Notes: a model not told the origin generated them from the letters alone. A stretch of 64,000 nucleotides of DNA from Cryptomeria japonica (GCF_030272615.1 NC_081415.1:505315373-505379372); one strand, 5' to 3'; positions 30,617 through 42,060 are shown, counted from the stretch's first letter. Numbers and translations are program-made.

Positions 30617-32524
30617 GAACTAGGTCTTGACCAAGATGTGTGAGACTAGATGAAAATGGAAAAGAGTATGGAAGACCAAGAGTTGGATAGAATGTAAATG
30701 AATCTGAAGTTTACTTGCAATGTCTAAAGTGTAAGACCAACTATGTATGTAGTAGAGTAGGTGTGGCTTCCAAAGAGATGATAGTTTCTCTTGATGAGGT
30801 AAGTTGACCTTGACTCTAAGTAAGACCAAATGAGACACAAAGGTGATAAAACTTGAGAAGGGACCACTTAGCAAAATGTTGTTGTATGTAGTGTGTTGAC
30901 AAAGTAAGATGAGGACAAGCAAGTGACATTTTGACTCAAGTTTAGACAAATGTGAATGTAATGCAAAGGGTAAAGCAATGATGGACATTGTGAGACCCAG
31001 AAATAGGCTGAATTCTAGATGAAAACCCAGAGAGATAACCTAGGAAGCTCAATAAGTCTGAAACTGACTGCTCTTGTTTGTTGGACTGTAAATTTTTCCA
31101 ATTTTGAACACACACGTGCCTGTATACTTCATAGACACATTCTTGAGATTTTGTGAATGCAATTTTCTTTAGGATGACACAGACGCGTTTCTGGAAACTG
31201 AGTGCAATTTTTCCAATTTGTAAATTTGTTTGTTGTAACCAAATCTGAATTTGTTTGACTATTTTTCGTGACAAGAAAACACAATGTTGATGAAGACTCA
31301 ATGTCTGTAAGTGTTTAGACTCAAAATGACTCAAAGAGAAGTGAGTTGTTTGATGTAAAAAAATGTTTTGTATGCACTTGAAGACGCAATGTTTTGATGT
31401 TTGATCTTGAATGTTTAAAATAAGACAAACAAAATTCTTATGGTTGGTTAGGACAATAGTTGTTGATCCCACATGGAGTTTCCCCCGAGGCTACGCTATT
31501 CAGAGCGGATACTTAGATGCTTGACCCCACTGGATCCACCCTCGGCACTCACTTCTCTTGGGCAGTCAAGCATCAATCCCCACCAAAACTCCCCATGGCG
31601 AACTTTGTATCTCTACTAAGAATCGTATGTGTGTGGGCCGCTCCAAAAGTCCAACCTCTAGCCCCAACAACTAGAAGGATTTTGGCTTTCTAAAACAAAA
31701 AGGTGCTAGTAAGGGCATCCGCTCGTGTGGCCATACATGTGACACTTTCAGCTCTGTAAATACAGTAAATACAGAAGGCTCCCAGCCAGTAGGGGTTAGA
31801 CCCTACAACTGATCAAATGGGTTTATGGGGAGACATGGTGTTGGTATGAACTAATCAGCACATGTTACCCATGGCTTTCACCATGGATGCAGTTATTTAT
31901 AGTAGTTCGAAAGAGGTGGGTTTTCCTCGCTAGCACTTGGGTCGTTCTCTCCTCACTAATAGTCCTAATGACCACACAGGGAGACCAACCCTCTAAAGAT
32001 TAAACAAAAAGAGCCTATTTCTCAAGACAACACGATTCACTTTCAAGACAAGTTATACCAATTTTGTTAACTAGATCACAAGGTGTTAGCTTGAAGTAAA
32101 CCAGATCTGAAATCCAAATGACGAAATAAAGCCTCAAAACTGGATCAAAAACTGAAAAAATGCAAGATCTGAAACACAGACACGATTAAACCTAAAGCAG
32201 ATGCGGCAAAAAATCACAAATGCACCTAAAACCTTTGCAAACGCGCCTAGATAACACAGATGCGACTCTCGAACACAGACGCGTCTGAAAGGTGCATAGA
32301 CGCGGTTTGAAAACAGAGACGCAACCTTGCAATCTGCAAAATAAGATAAAATAATACCGAACACAGACGCGATTACGGAGGTCACAAAGGCGACAAAAAA
32401 GCAAAAAACACGGTTCTAGGATGCGCAAACGTTGAAATGTCAAAAGTTTGTCGAAAATGTCAGATCTGCAACTTCCAAAACACAAAGTATGCAACAAAAG
32501 ATGTTAAATGCAAAAGGGACAAGA
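30617..32524 (-). other. Long leader of the Tat-like element
   Basis: A leader of about 1.9 kb between primer site and gag, as in Tat/Ogre elements. Open frames in it (30620-30988 and 30942-31472, minus) have no recognised motif and look like chance frames. A block at 31921-31960 (minus: GTGAGGAGAGAACGACCCAA) is shared with the leader at 58837-58870. Confidence 0.55.
32160..32420 (-). repeat. Degenerate CG-rich repeat in the leader (ACAGACGCG motif)
   Basis: On the plus strand variants of ACACAGACGCG recur about seven times: near 32174 (ACAGACACG), 32256, 32274, 32296, 32315, 32363 and related ACGCGCC forms near 32240. Spacing is 15-50 bp. The local CpG content is far above the surrounding sequence. 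Confidence 0.65.
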
Positions 32525-32545
32525 GTCCCACCGAGCATGCCAAAA
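32525..32545 (-). other. Primer-site region next to the LTR
   Basis: Read on the minus strand the LTR end (ATAAACA) is followed at once by TTTTGGCATGCTCGGTGGGA. A similar segment follows the LTR at 57720 (TTTTGGAACGCCCGGTGGGA). In Tat-type elements a related TTGGCGCC...GGTGGGG segment marks the start of the internal region. Confidence 0.5.
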
Positions 32546-33260
32546 TGTTTATGGTAAAAATGGAAACAACAATATTGAAAGACTAAATAGATTCAACCAC
32601 AAAACCCTAGCCTAACAACAACAAAGATCCACCATAGCATATGAAGATTACTTAAGACAATGCAAATCAAATAAAATCACAAAGATTATACCATCACATG
32701 TCCAATAGGGTTTGAATCTCCATTCTTCATATCTCCATTGATCTTGCTTGATATATTTGCTCTCAGATTTTATGTGTGCACAAGAGCTCAACAAAGAACG
32801 AAAGTGTGGTTGCAAGTAGGCTTGATCGCATGTGAAAATTCAAAAGTGTAGTTGGGGGTTGATAATGAAGGAAGCATCTCCTTGTATAGAAGACACTATA
32901 AGAAATGGAGGGATAAGATTGAGAGGTGTAAACGATAAATGGTCGGCTAAGATTAGAGGGTAGGTAGAGAAAATAAGAAAATAATAACAGGGTAGGTAGT
33001 GTAGGAATTAAGAGATGAATGACACGTGTCATAGGTAGAAAAGGCTAATGAATTAATTAAATAAATAAATATTTATTTAATTAAGAGAAAAAGGTAATTT
33101 AAATAAATAAATGTATTTATTTAAATGAGAAATAAGGCTAGAAGAGAATAAATGAATTAATTACATAAATAAAGATTTATTTAATCAATAGAAGAATTAG
33201 GCTTAAATAATTAAATAAATAAAGATATTTATTTAATTAGACATTACAATTTTAGGTGTC

Positions 33261-33264
<4 letters not shown>
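32546..33264 (-). repeat. 5' LTR of the Tat-like element
   Basis: 719 bp, TGTAGACACCTAAAATT at its start (33264, minus) and ATAAACA at its end (32546). The U3 is full of AATTAAATAAATA words. Matches the partial LTR at 29085-29322 and, less closely, the LTR at 33352-34027. Confidence 0.85.

Positions 33265-33351
<87 letters not shown>
33265..33351. repeat. (TG)n microsatellite, about 43 units
   Basis: An uninterrupted TG run between two LTRs of the same family and orientation. It replaces about 45 bp of the end of the right-hand LTR. Confidence 0.98.
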
Positions 33352-33353
<2 letters not shown>

Positions 33354-34027
33354 AACCACGATAAACCTAAGTTCTACAATCAAACAATCACCATACACCA
33401 ATAAAGGTACCTAAGAATCCACAAAATAAACAATATTACCATTCACATGCCAAGTAGGGTTTCAATCTCCATTGTCACATGCCTCCATTGATCTTGTTTA
33501 ATATATTTGCTCTCATATTTTATGTGTGCACAAGAGCTCGACAAAGAACAGATGGTGGTTGAAGTAGCTTGGTCACAAGAAGGTTTGATTGCATAAGTGT
33601 TGATTAGATGCATTGATTATGGTTGATTTTTGAAGGAAATATCCTCTTATATAGAAGATGTTATAGAAAATGGAGGGATGAGATTAAGAGGTGAAAGAAA
33701 TAAATGGTCGGTTAGGATTAAAGGGTAGGTAGAAGAAATAATAAAATAGTGAAGGGGGTAGGTAAAGGAGGATTAAGAGATGAGTGACACGTGTCATAGA
33801 AGAAAAAGCTAATGAATTAATTAAATAAATAAAAGTATTTGTTTAATTTAGGAGAAAGATAATTTAAATAAATAAAATATTTATTTAAATGAAAAAAGGG
33901 CTAGAAGAGGGTAAATGAATTAATTAAATAAATAAATATTCATTTAATTAATAGAAGACTTAGGATAAAGTAATTAAATAAATAAATAAAATTATTTAGT
34001 TAAAAAAGACAATTTTAAGTGTCTACA
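33352..34027 (-). mobile_element. Second Tat-like LTR (truncated at its 3' end)
   Basis: Same family and orientation as 32546-33264: it shares GATCTTGTTTAATATATTTG, CACAAGAGCTCGACAAAGAAC, GACACGTGTCATAG, the AATTAAATAAATA blocks and the start TGTAGACACTTAAAATT. It is more diverged and lacks the last ~45 bp of the LTR. No internal region of its own is present. Confidence 0.85.
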
Positions 34028-34561
34028 TTATATATATGTATGTATGTATATGTATATATAACATATATATACATATGTACATATACATATATACATACAT
34101 ATGTACATATATATGTACATATGCATATGTGTGTGTCGGTGTATGTATATGTGTATATATGTGTGTGTGTGTATATGTATATATACATATATACATGTAC
34201 TACATATGTATATACATATAAATACATATGCACATATGTACATGTACACATGTGCATATACATATGTGTGTTTATATATATGTGCATATGTATATGTACA
34301 TGTATATACGTACACACACACATATATATATGTACATGTGCATAAATACATATGTATATATGTACACATGTATATATACATATATACATGTACTACATGT
34401 GTATATACATATACATACACATGCACGTATGTACATGTACACATGTGCATATACATATGTGTGTATATGTATGTGCATATGTATATGTACATGTATATAC
34501 ATATGTATATATGTATATATGTACACGTGTGTGTGTGTGTTTGTACATATGTATATATGTG
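34028..34561. repeat. TATG/CATA-type microsatellite array, left half
   Basis: About 530 bp of alternating purine-pyrimidine sequence built from TATG, TACA and TGTG words, including longer internal repeats (for example ATGTACATGTACACATGTGC near 34235 and 34430). Long open frames of Tyr/Ile/Thr/His/Cys across it are only translations of the repeat. The array continues at 38730 beyond the inserted copia element. Confidence 0.97.
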
Positions 34562-35024
34562 TGTGAGATTTTGCCAAGATCTGGAGACAATGGAAAGCAT
34601 AAATAAGAGAGAACAAAATGGATGATAGGAATAAATTTTATTCTATCAAGAAAATACTGATAAACTGGATCATCAAGCGTTGTTCCATACAATGTAGATG
34701 AACATGCTTACATAGGCAAGGCTATATGGATATGTGAGCACATAAACATGACATGTGGCTCAATAAGAAACAAGGGTAGGTAGGAAATAGGTGTGGTAGG
34801 TAGGAGAAACAACAAAATATTGCACATGAGGTGGATCATCCACCAAAGGTGGAATGTAACAACAAGATAAGACCACAAAAGGTGGAAATTCTCCTACACA
34901 CACTATCCCAATGTGGCACAAACACCCAAGTGTCTCATACCCAAACTACTATGAAATGCATTATCCTAAGTAAACTTAAGTAAGGTGCAATAATACCCAA
35001 CATGAATAATTATTTACACCAACA
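34562..35024 (-). repeat. Left (3') LTR of the non-autonomous copia element
   Basis: Starts TGTTGGTGTAAA on the minus strand at 35024 and ends CTCACA at 34562. It is the same length as the right copy and differs at a small number of sites by eye, so the insertion is fairly recent relative to its neighbours. Confidence 0.9.
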
Positions 35025-35032
35025 CCCCCCTT
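35025..35032 (-). other. Polypurine tract
   Basis: AAGGGGGG on the minus strand directly before the 3' LTR start, the expected primer for plus-strand synthesis. Confidence 0.75.
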
Positions 35033-35358
35033 AAGTGCAACTTAGGGGAATGCACTTAAGTCTACAATGCAACTAAGCAATGCAAGATGGGTCCTGACTA
35101 CGAGGCCATGTTAGGTACCTATGTACAAATGCAAATGCATGCAAACCAATGCAATTAAATCTCTCACAAAGTGGGGAAAGAGAGAAAATTCAATGGGAAA
35201 AAAACTTCCCCCAAAAGAGAGATGAAAACCATATACAAAGAACTCTCATAGAAGTATTCGAAGGAAAAAACCCCATGTGAGAAAAAAACCCCATATGAGA
35301 GAAGAAGAGAAGCTAGGTAGCCCCCCCTCAATGTAGAATTTGCACCAATAGTAGAAGC

Positions 35359-35956
35359 TCAATGATGTATGAAGAAACTGCTCCACGAACATCGAACAAC
35401 ATTCCTCCCCTTAGGAAGAAACAAAACCAAAGGTGTATCCATGAAGTCTCCCCAATCATGAAGGGAAGATGTAAGAAAAATACTCATGATGAATGGAATC
35501 TCTGAAAACTGCTCAAGTGTCCCCATGTCGATGTTGAAAGATACCCCCTCCAAAGGTGGTAAACTGCTCCACACTGCTGAAAAAGGTACTCCAAGATCTA
35601 GTGGAGATGAATGTTGAACAATCTCCAAAAAATCACGTCTCCTCTAAACATAAAGAGACCTCCTCCAACTGTTGTACAAAAGCATCCACAATCATGTCAA
35701 CCTCGAAAGAATGATCATGTAGAGAATGCACAAGAGGGTAAGAGTGTTCCCTCGCAACAATTGAAGAAGGATCATCTTTATCAAAGATAAGATGAATGTC
35801 ATCAATGTTGTCTCCCAAATCTGCAATGTAGGACTGCACAAACAAACCTACAATGTTTGTCAAGTAGGCATCCCAATCAACCGAAGCTGGAAGACAAGTA
35901 ATATCATGTTGCACTGAATCACAGGAAGGCAAAAATGTCGCACTAGATGCATGCAA
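35359..35956 (-). pseudogene. Unassigned acidic coding segments of the copia derivative
   Basis: Two consecutive minus-strand frames, 35633-35956 (107 residues, with DLGDNIDDIHLIFDKDDPS and EVDMIVDAFVQQLEEV) and 35359-35628 (89 residues). The first continues the frame 35860-36246 after a frameshift. The composition is acidic and hydrophobic with no match to integrase, RT or RNase H that I can see. They occupy the place where integrase and RT would be in an autonomous copia element. Confidence 0.4.
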
Positions 35957-36420
35957 GGCTCAAGAATGGGGTCACATGTGAGAATCCCCAAGTTCAAGTA
36001 CCCAAAGTTCTCCTCAAAATCTGAATCATCAACATAGAAAGAATCAACCTCATCAATAGGACCAAAATGTGAAAAAGAGTACAACCGAGATGCATGATCA
36101 ACCACCCCAGTCGCAATGATAGCTCCACTCTCTAAGTCTCTAATGATAATTGAATCAGGTGTGAACTCCACAGTTTTCCTAGTTGCCCCATGTGTGATTT
36201 GATATATGGAAAGAAGATTGTTTGTCAAGTGGGGTACACACAACACATCATTGAAGGAGTTATCCCCAATGGAAATAGATCATTTCCCAATCACACCCAT
36301 GTATATATGATTGCCCATCAAAATTCGTGGCATGTGGCAAGACTCAAATGAAGAGAACATAGACTACAAAGATGTCATATGATGAGAAGCCCCTTAATCT
36401 AGAAGCCATCTTCCTGAATC
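35957..36420 (-). pseudogene. Copia protease and GAG-pre-integrase
   Basis: The minus-strand frame shows the protease active-site region as LLD-stop-GASHHM; the normal catalytic triplet is D-S-G, so the Ser codon has become TAA. Further stops follow. Then NDVLCVPHLTNNLLSIYQIT and FTPDSIIIRDLESG, SRLYSFS match the conserved VLxVPxLxxNLLSIxQ and GAG-pre-integrase blocks. Confidence 0.75.
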
Positions 36421-37420
36421 ATGACTTGTAGTAGCACAAAGAGCTTGTCCCTTTCCTTTATTTGTCCCAAAAAAGTGATCCTTTCCTTTATCCTTGGAAG
36501 AATAAGCCGATGTAGACATTCTAGAAGGTAGGTTGATTTTGTTCTTTCAAGAAGGTTCTTCAACTCATCAATATCATTCTTGTAACAATGATGTTCATCA
36601 TGTCCTGACTTCTTACAGTATGCACAAAAAAGATTGTCCTTATATGATTTCCTCTTAGGTGAGAATGTAGAATCACCTTGTTGTGGAGAGGAGGATTGTG
36701 CTCCATCTTGTTGTGGTTTAGACTTAGGTTGCTTTTGATTCTTGCATTTTCCTTGATTGCTTTGATTCCCTTTATTAGTCACCATAGCTTGTGACTTTGA
36801 AGATTTGAGAATCCCCATCTTGGTCAACTTAGATTGCTCAAGTATCAACATCTTCGTGAATGAATCAAATGAGGGAGAAGTGTAAGAGGAACCTTGAGCT
36901 AACCTATGGGTGTGAAAGCTAGATACAAAGGTTGCATACTATGAAGGAAGCTTGTCCAACAAGTTATAAACCAATTGAGCATCTTTTTTGTCAATTCCAC
37001 AATTCTTTAGCTTTGCTCTTAGCTCGTTTGCTTTTGTGACATAATCTTGGATTGTATCAAAATCCTTGGGATCCAATGTTGTGAGTTCACTATCAAGCTT
37101 GTAGCCCTTAATCTCATCAACTTGGCCATACAATTTCTCATAAATATGCCAAGCCTCTTTAATTGTTGTACACTTATCAATGTGAAAAATGAGGTCATCT
37201 GATATATACTTTCTAAGAGTTCCAAGTACCATAGCATTCTTAGTGAGCCATTCAATTTGAGCATTAGGATCGGCCTTAGGATCAGGTGGTGTTGCAAGAG
37301 TTCCACTTACATAATCAATGAGTCCTTTTTTTATTAGTTTACTCCGAGACTTAATCTTCCATGAAGCACAATTATGAGTTAAAAGTGGAAATTTAGGAGA
37401 ATCTATAGCACCAAAATAAA
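36421..37420 (-). pseudogene. Copia gag (UBN2 type) with CCHC knuckle
   Basis: The frame from about 37415 reads NCASWKIK, then TLRKYISDDL, IKEAWHIYEKLYG, ELTTLDPKDFDTIQDYV and LLDKLPS, typical of copia gag. One TAG interrupts near 36940. The next segment (36399-36851) is basic and Gln-rich and holds the zinc knuckle CAYCKKSGHDEHHC (C-x2-C-x4-H-x4-C intact). A frameshift near 36530 then separates gag from the protease. Confidence 0.75.
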
Positions 37421-38253
37421 AAAAAACACAAGATAGAGAGAGTCACAATCACACAAGACACCCCCCAAATCACTCAATCAAGAACCCCCCCCCCAAAAAA
37501 AAAAAAAAAAAACTAAAAAAATGGTGATTTGGCACTTTATACTTAGTGCGTATACAATGGGCCACTTGCAAAACAAAGCAAGGTGGACTTTTGATTTCAA
37601 TTTTACAACTGCCTCAAATAGGCTATAAGAGACTCCATCAAATACTGTAAGTGATCTAAACTGAGATCCAACCAAAATACAAGTACCAAATAGGCCAAAA
37701 ATGACCAAATACTAAAAGTACAATTTTTACTTAAAATCACTGCAAACGAATAGCAGATTATGAAAGTAGACAAAAAATTATGCACTTTCAAAAAAATGGC
37801 ACCTGAAAAGAAGTCCATATGAGCCCGAACGAAGCCTCCAAAGTTGTAAAAATCAGGATTTCACAATTTCAGAAAAAACTTGTATCCGAAAATCTGAAAA
37901 CTTCTGCACCACTGTACAGATCACGAAATTCTACCCCAAAACAAAAAAAAAATTCTCGAAAAAAAAGAGTTTGGATGAGTGAGATATCACTATTTGAAAA
38001 TTGCTTGCAAAATTATAATTTCTAGAAAATTTCTGCCACAACTTCAAACTTCAAATACCTCTAGATTTGGCCTCCGAAGTCCGATTTGGATGAAACAAAA
38101 GGCAAAACTGACTTTCTTGGACCTCCTGAATCCAATGGTGACCTCAAATTTGACCCATTAGCTTCAATAATAACCTGCAATAGAAAGCTCCAAAATACAC
38201 AACCCCAAATAGCATCAAATTTCTCTCAATTGGCAAACCAATGGGACTCTAAT
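37421..38253 (-). other. Leader of the copia derivative
   Basis: Untranslated leader between primer-binding site and gag. It holds a C run followed by an A run at about 37485-37510. Several short chance frames, none convincing. Confidence 0.55.
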
Positions 38254-38266
38254 GGCTCTGATACCA
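38254..38266 (-). other. Primer-binding site (initiator tRNA-Met type)
   Basis: TGGTATCAGAGCC on the minus strand, directly next to the 5' LTR end. This is the canonical Ty1/copia primer-binding site complementary to initiator tRNA-Met, and it fixes the element's orientation. Confidence 0.9.
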
Positions 38267-38729
38267 TGTGAGATTTTGCCAAGATCTAGAGGCAATGGAA
38301 AGCACAAATAAGAGAGAACAAAATGGATGATAGGAATAAAATGTATTCTATCAAGAAAATATTGATCAACCGGATCATCAAGCATTGTTCCATACAATGT
38401 AGATGAGCCTACTTATATAGGCAAGGCTATATGGATATGTGAGGACACAAACATGACATGTGGCTCAATAAGAAACAAGGGTAGGTAGTAAATAGGTGTG
38501 GTAGGTAGGAGAAACAATAAAATATTCCACATGAAGTGGACCATCCACCAAAGGTGGAATGTAACAACAAGATAAGACCTCAAAAGGTGGAAATTCTCCT
38601 ACACACACTATCCCAATGTGACACAAACACCCAAGTGTCTCATACCCAAACTACTATGAAATGCATTATCCTAAATAAACTTAAGTAAGGTGTAATAATA
38701 TCCAACATGAATAATTGTTTACACCACCA
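38267..38729 (-). repeat. Right (5') LTR of the non-autonomous copia element
   Basis: 463 bp, the same length as the left LTR. It carries a TATATAAG box (minus strand, about 38412-38419), while the left LTR has an altered box at the same place. Confidence 0.9.
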
Positions 38730-39190
38730 ATGTACATATGTATATATATGTGTGTGTACATGCGCGCGCGCGTGTGTGTGCATACATACATATATATATG
38801 GACAATATGCAATAAAGATTAATGAACAAACACACACACACACACATATATATATGTATATATGTATATGTACATATACATGTATATGTATACATACATA
38901 CATACATATGTGTATGTGTATGTGTATGTGTATATATGTATATATGTGTATACATACATAGATGCATGCATGCATGTATGTATGTATGCAGACATATACA
39001 TATACATATGTGTGTGTGTGCATACATATATATGTATGTGTGTATGTGTACACACACACATACATATATGAAAATATACAATAAAGATTAATGAACACAC
39101 ACACACGTGTGTATATATATATGTGTGTGTGTGTGTACATAGATATGTGTGTGTATGTATATGTACATATACACATACGCATACACATAT
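38730..39190. repeat. TATG/CACA microsatellite array, right half
   Basis: Continuation of the array at 34028-34561. Includes CGCGCGCG near 38763, repeated GTATGTGTATGTG near 38912, TGCATGCATGCATG near 38962, and two copies of CAATAAAGATTAATGAAC (about 38809 and 39078). Translated frames are not genes. Confidence 0.95.
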
Positions 39191-42060
39191 CATAGGTGAT
39201 GCAATGAAAATAAGGATTAGTGGAAAACCAATATGAGTTCATCTAAATAACATGCTCAATCATAAACATAATGAGCTCAAACCCTTTAAAAATATATCAA
39301 GAAAGATTAGTTAAACAATAAGCTAGCTAGGAAATGAACAAAACAAAAGGAACTTCCCCATGATGCTCCCTATGTCATGGTTCTTCCTTGTCCTCCTTCT
39401 CTCCAAGATCCTATTGCTGTGTGGAGTATGCCCTCATTTTGAGCACTAGCACAATGGGATGCCAAATGGAGGATGGGAGATGATTGATTATGGTCAAGTG
39501 TTGAATAAGGATGCAAATGAAGTATTAGAGGTTAAATAGTGTTGGTTGAAAATTTTGTACAACTGAAGAATGTACAAAATTGTGGTTTCAGCCATAGTGT
39601 GTGAATATAAAACTCTCCTAATTTAGGGAAGGCTCTCACTTTCCTTTCTACTTCAACAGTTCAAAAATAAAATCTAACTCTAAATTTGTTCTAAATTTGG
39701 GTGAAACTCTGTCTTGTTTTCTTTTTCCAGAAAAAACACTTATTATTTTCTCTTCTTTCAGAAAAGAATCTCAACTGAAAGCACAAATGATTAATGAAGT
39801 AAACTAAATAAAGAAGCAAAGTTTCCATAAAGGCACAAAGTCCTTCGTTGCTTCTCCGTGACTAGGAAAACAAAAGGAAAGCTCAAAGTCTCCAACTATC
39901 TACTCTCTTATTGACCTTTTTAGATGTTTTTTTTGGTAACCAAGCACAATATCTAGCAGCTTAAAGTCTAACTACATGATGCACCTCTTATGCACAAACA
40001 TAGAGAATAAAAGCAACACATAGTCTACAAGTTACCCCTTTGCTTGAGCGTCCTACAATAGTTTCAAATGTGATAAGCAGCTCAAAGTCTGCAATATCAA
40101 ATCTTAAAACCAATCTAAAACTCTAAACACAATAAGCAGTTCAAAGTCTGCAAGATTGAGCTTGAATCCCTCTTGTACAACACCTCAAAACTCACAATCA
40201 ATCTCCAGAAAATATCGTCACATAACACCTTGAATCAACACAAAGTTTGAAAGCAATTTGCCTCTTTTTATTGATTGCAATTTGATTTACAACTAAGCTT
40301 AAAGTCTTAGAGTGTACATACAAACTGGTAGAGTTTTGTTGCATTGCCAAAAAATATCAATTACAACAGGCCTCCTCAAGTATTTATAGGAGAGGAGCTT
40401 TGAAAAAAAGGTGGGAGGATCCCAACTAACTTGAGAATTTTTCTCAACTACCATGACTTATTCCAACTACAGTCCTAATCTAACTCAACTTTTTGTTGTC
40501 TTACATGTAATTACATTTTACAAAAATGGAAGTAAAGTGACACTTGCAATTACAAACTTGTTTTTACATGTAACTTGTCGAAACAAAATTATAAATGCAT
40601 AATTAATCTAAGTGTCTGAAGACACGACTCCAACTGCATCATCATTTATCTGTGATGATCTTCATGTTGTTTCAGGATGCTAGAACTTGAAGTATTCTGG
40701 ATTGGTGAAGATATCTCGAATCAGAATGATCCTCAATAGTCTTTGTGTCTTTAACCAACGAAATTCAACCTTTCACATGCTTGGGGTAGTACCATTTATT
40801 CAATATGGAAAGGAATGTCTTCCTCTTTTCATGTTATGACCATCTCTGTCTTGAAATCATTCTATAATTTGCATCCATGAATTGTTGTTGTATCTCTTCT
40901 TCTTTTGTTCATTGATGAAGAACCCATAACACCTTATTCAAGATGATATTCTTATAAAATAATTCCCATGCCTTGATTTATTGGTTTGATAGATCGTGTG
41001 TGCCACCAAGAGTGACAAGGGAAGGGATAAATTGATGCAAAAATGAGCTCACAAGTGAATTTTGGGTTTTGAGGACTACATTACATGTGTGAAAAAACAA
41101 GAGCATTAACTTCCAATTATGGAGACAAAAACACACAACTTCATATGTGTAATGGGTAACTATAAGTTTGCACTTGTAATTGGACCTTTAAGACTCATTT
41201 TCAAGTGTTTTTGAGTGCATTTTGGACTAATTTCGGGTTCTGGAAGACTGTATGCAAATGCAATGAAGGGAAAAACTTTGCAAATTCAAAAGTTGTATTC
41301 AAAGAGCAAAACAACTTGAGAAGATCATATAGAAACCCGAAATATTGCTTGATCAAATGCCCTAGACAAAAGAAAATGAACAAGAGATGACACGAAGTGC
41401 TCTATAAATAGATAATGAAGCCACCACGTTGATAGTTCTTGCAATAAGTAAAACGGTTTTGCATTCAACCCAAAGCACAAAAAATGACTTGGAAGAAGAA
41501 ACCCATTTGGCAGCAAACACTTCACATTAAAGGTTGGATGCAAAATGACTTGCAACAATAGCGGAATACATGGTCAAAGCGTGTAAAACGCGGGGCTTAA
41601 AACAACAAAAATAGGAGCCAAAAATCCCTACATGAGCATGCGTTCAAGGTGCCACTCCTATGAGAATTGATTCAAGACCTAAACACTACAAATCGTTGCT
41701 TCTAAACCAACACAAATCACTCCCTTTGAAGGAAAAACATTGTTGGGTTTTGTAGATTTGGTAGCAGGTAAAGGGCACAAGAACTTGGAACAAAAGAGAT
41801 GCAATTGGGTTTTAAAAACCCTCTTACAAGTTTTATTAACTCACTTTTCCTTCAATCTTGCAAAATCGGGTTTTGGAGAAGCAAGAGAACATCAAAAAGC
41901 ACTTAAAAAAAATTCAATCGGGTTTTTAAATCCCTATTACAAGTTCACAATAAAGAAAGTAGGAACTTTTTAAGAGGCAATTCCAACAAGTGGAAGAGCT
42001 AGAACCTAATACAATGGCTTCCTACAAAACATTCAAATTCGAAGTAACAATGATAATGCA
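39191..42060. other. No gene seen; possible LTR pieces
   Basis: No supported coding frame. Two TATA-like sites, CCTATAAATACTTGAGG on the minus strand near 40375-40395 and CTCTATAAATAGATAATG on the plus strand at 41401-41418, suggest that LTR or promoter fragments lie here. Boundaries could not be fixed. Confidence 0.35.

Larger units (their letters stand above)
29085..33264 (-). mobile_element. Tat-like Ty3/gypsy element with LTR, leader and gag only
   Basis: On the minus strand: a 719-bp LTR (33264 down to 32546), a primer-site region TTTTGGCATGCTCGGTGGGA, a leader of about 1.9 kb, a gag frame, then directly a partial LTR (29322 down to 29085). No protease, RT or integrase is present. Either pol was lost by recombination between gag and the 3' LTR, or this is a gag-only derivative. 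Gag and leader type agree with the Tat/Ogre side of Ty3/gypsy. Confidence 0.7.
34562..38729 (-). mobile_element. Non-autonomous Ty1/copia element inserted in the microsatellite
   Basis: 4168 bp with two 463-bp LTRs (34562-35024 and 38267-38729), a primer-binding site at the inner edge of the right LTR, and a polypurine tract next to the left LTR. Flanking bases ATGTG (34557-34561) and ATGTA (38730-38734) look like a 5-bp target duplication with one change. The internal 3.2 kb holds gag, protease and GAG-pre-integrase remnants and two unassigned acidic segments. No integrase core, RT or RNase H, so it would need proteins from another copia element. Confidence 0.85.

Noticed and set aside
30942-31472. 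176-codon minus-strand frame in the Tat-like leader
   Set aside because: No recognised domain, and it sits between primer site and gag where leaders are non-coding.
34015-34692. Several overlapping frames of 60-190 codons rich in Tyr, Ile, Cys, Thr and His on both strands
   Set aside because: They are translations of the TATG/CACA microsatellite; all frames are open because the repeat lacks stops, not because of coding.
38640-39242. 200-codon minus-strand frame rich in Tyr/Thr/His
   Set aside because: Microsatellite translation plus short non-repetitive flanks; no motif.
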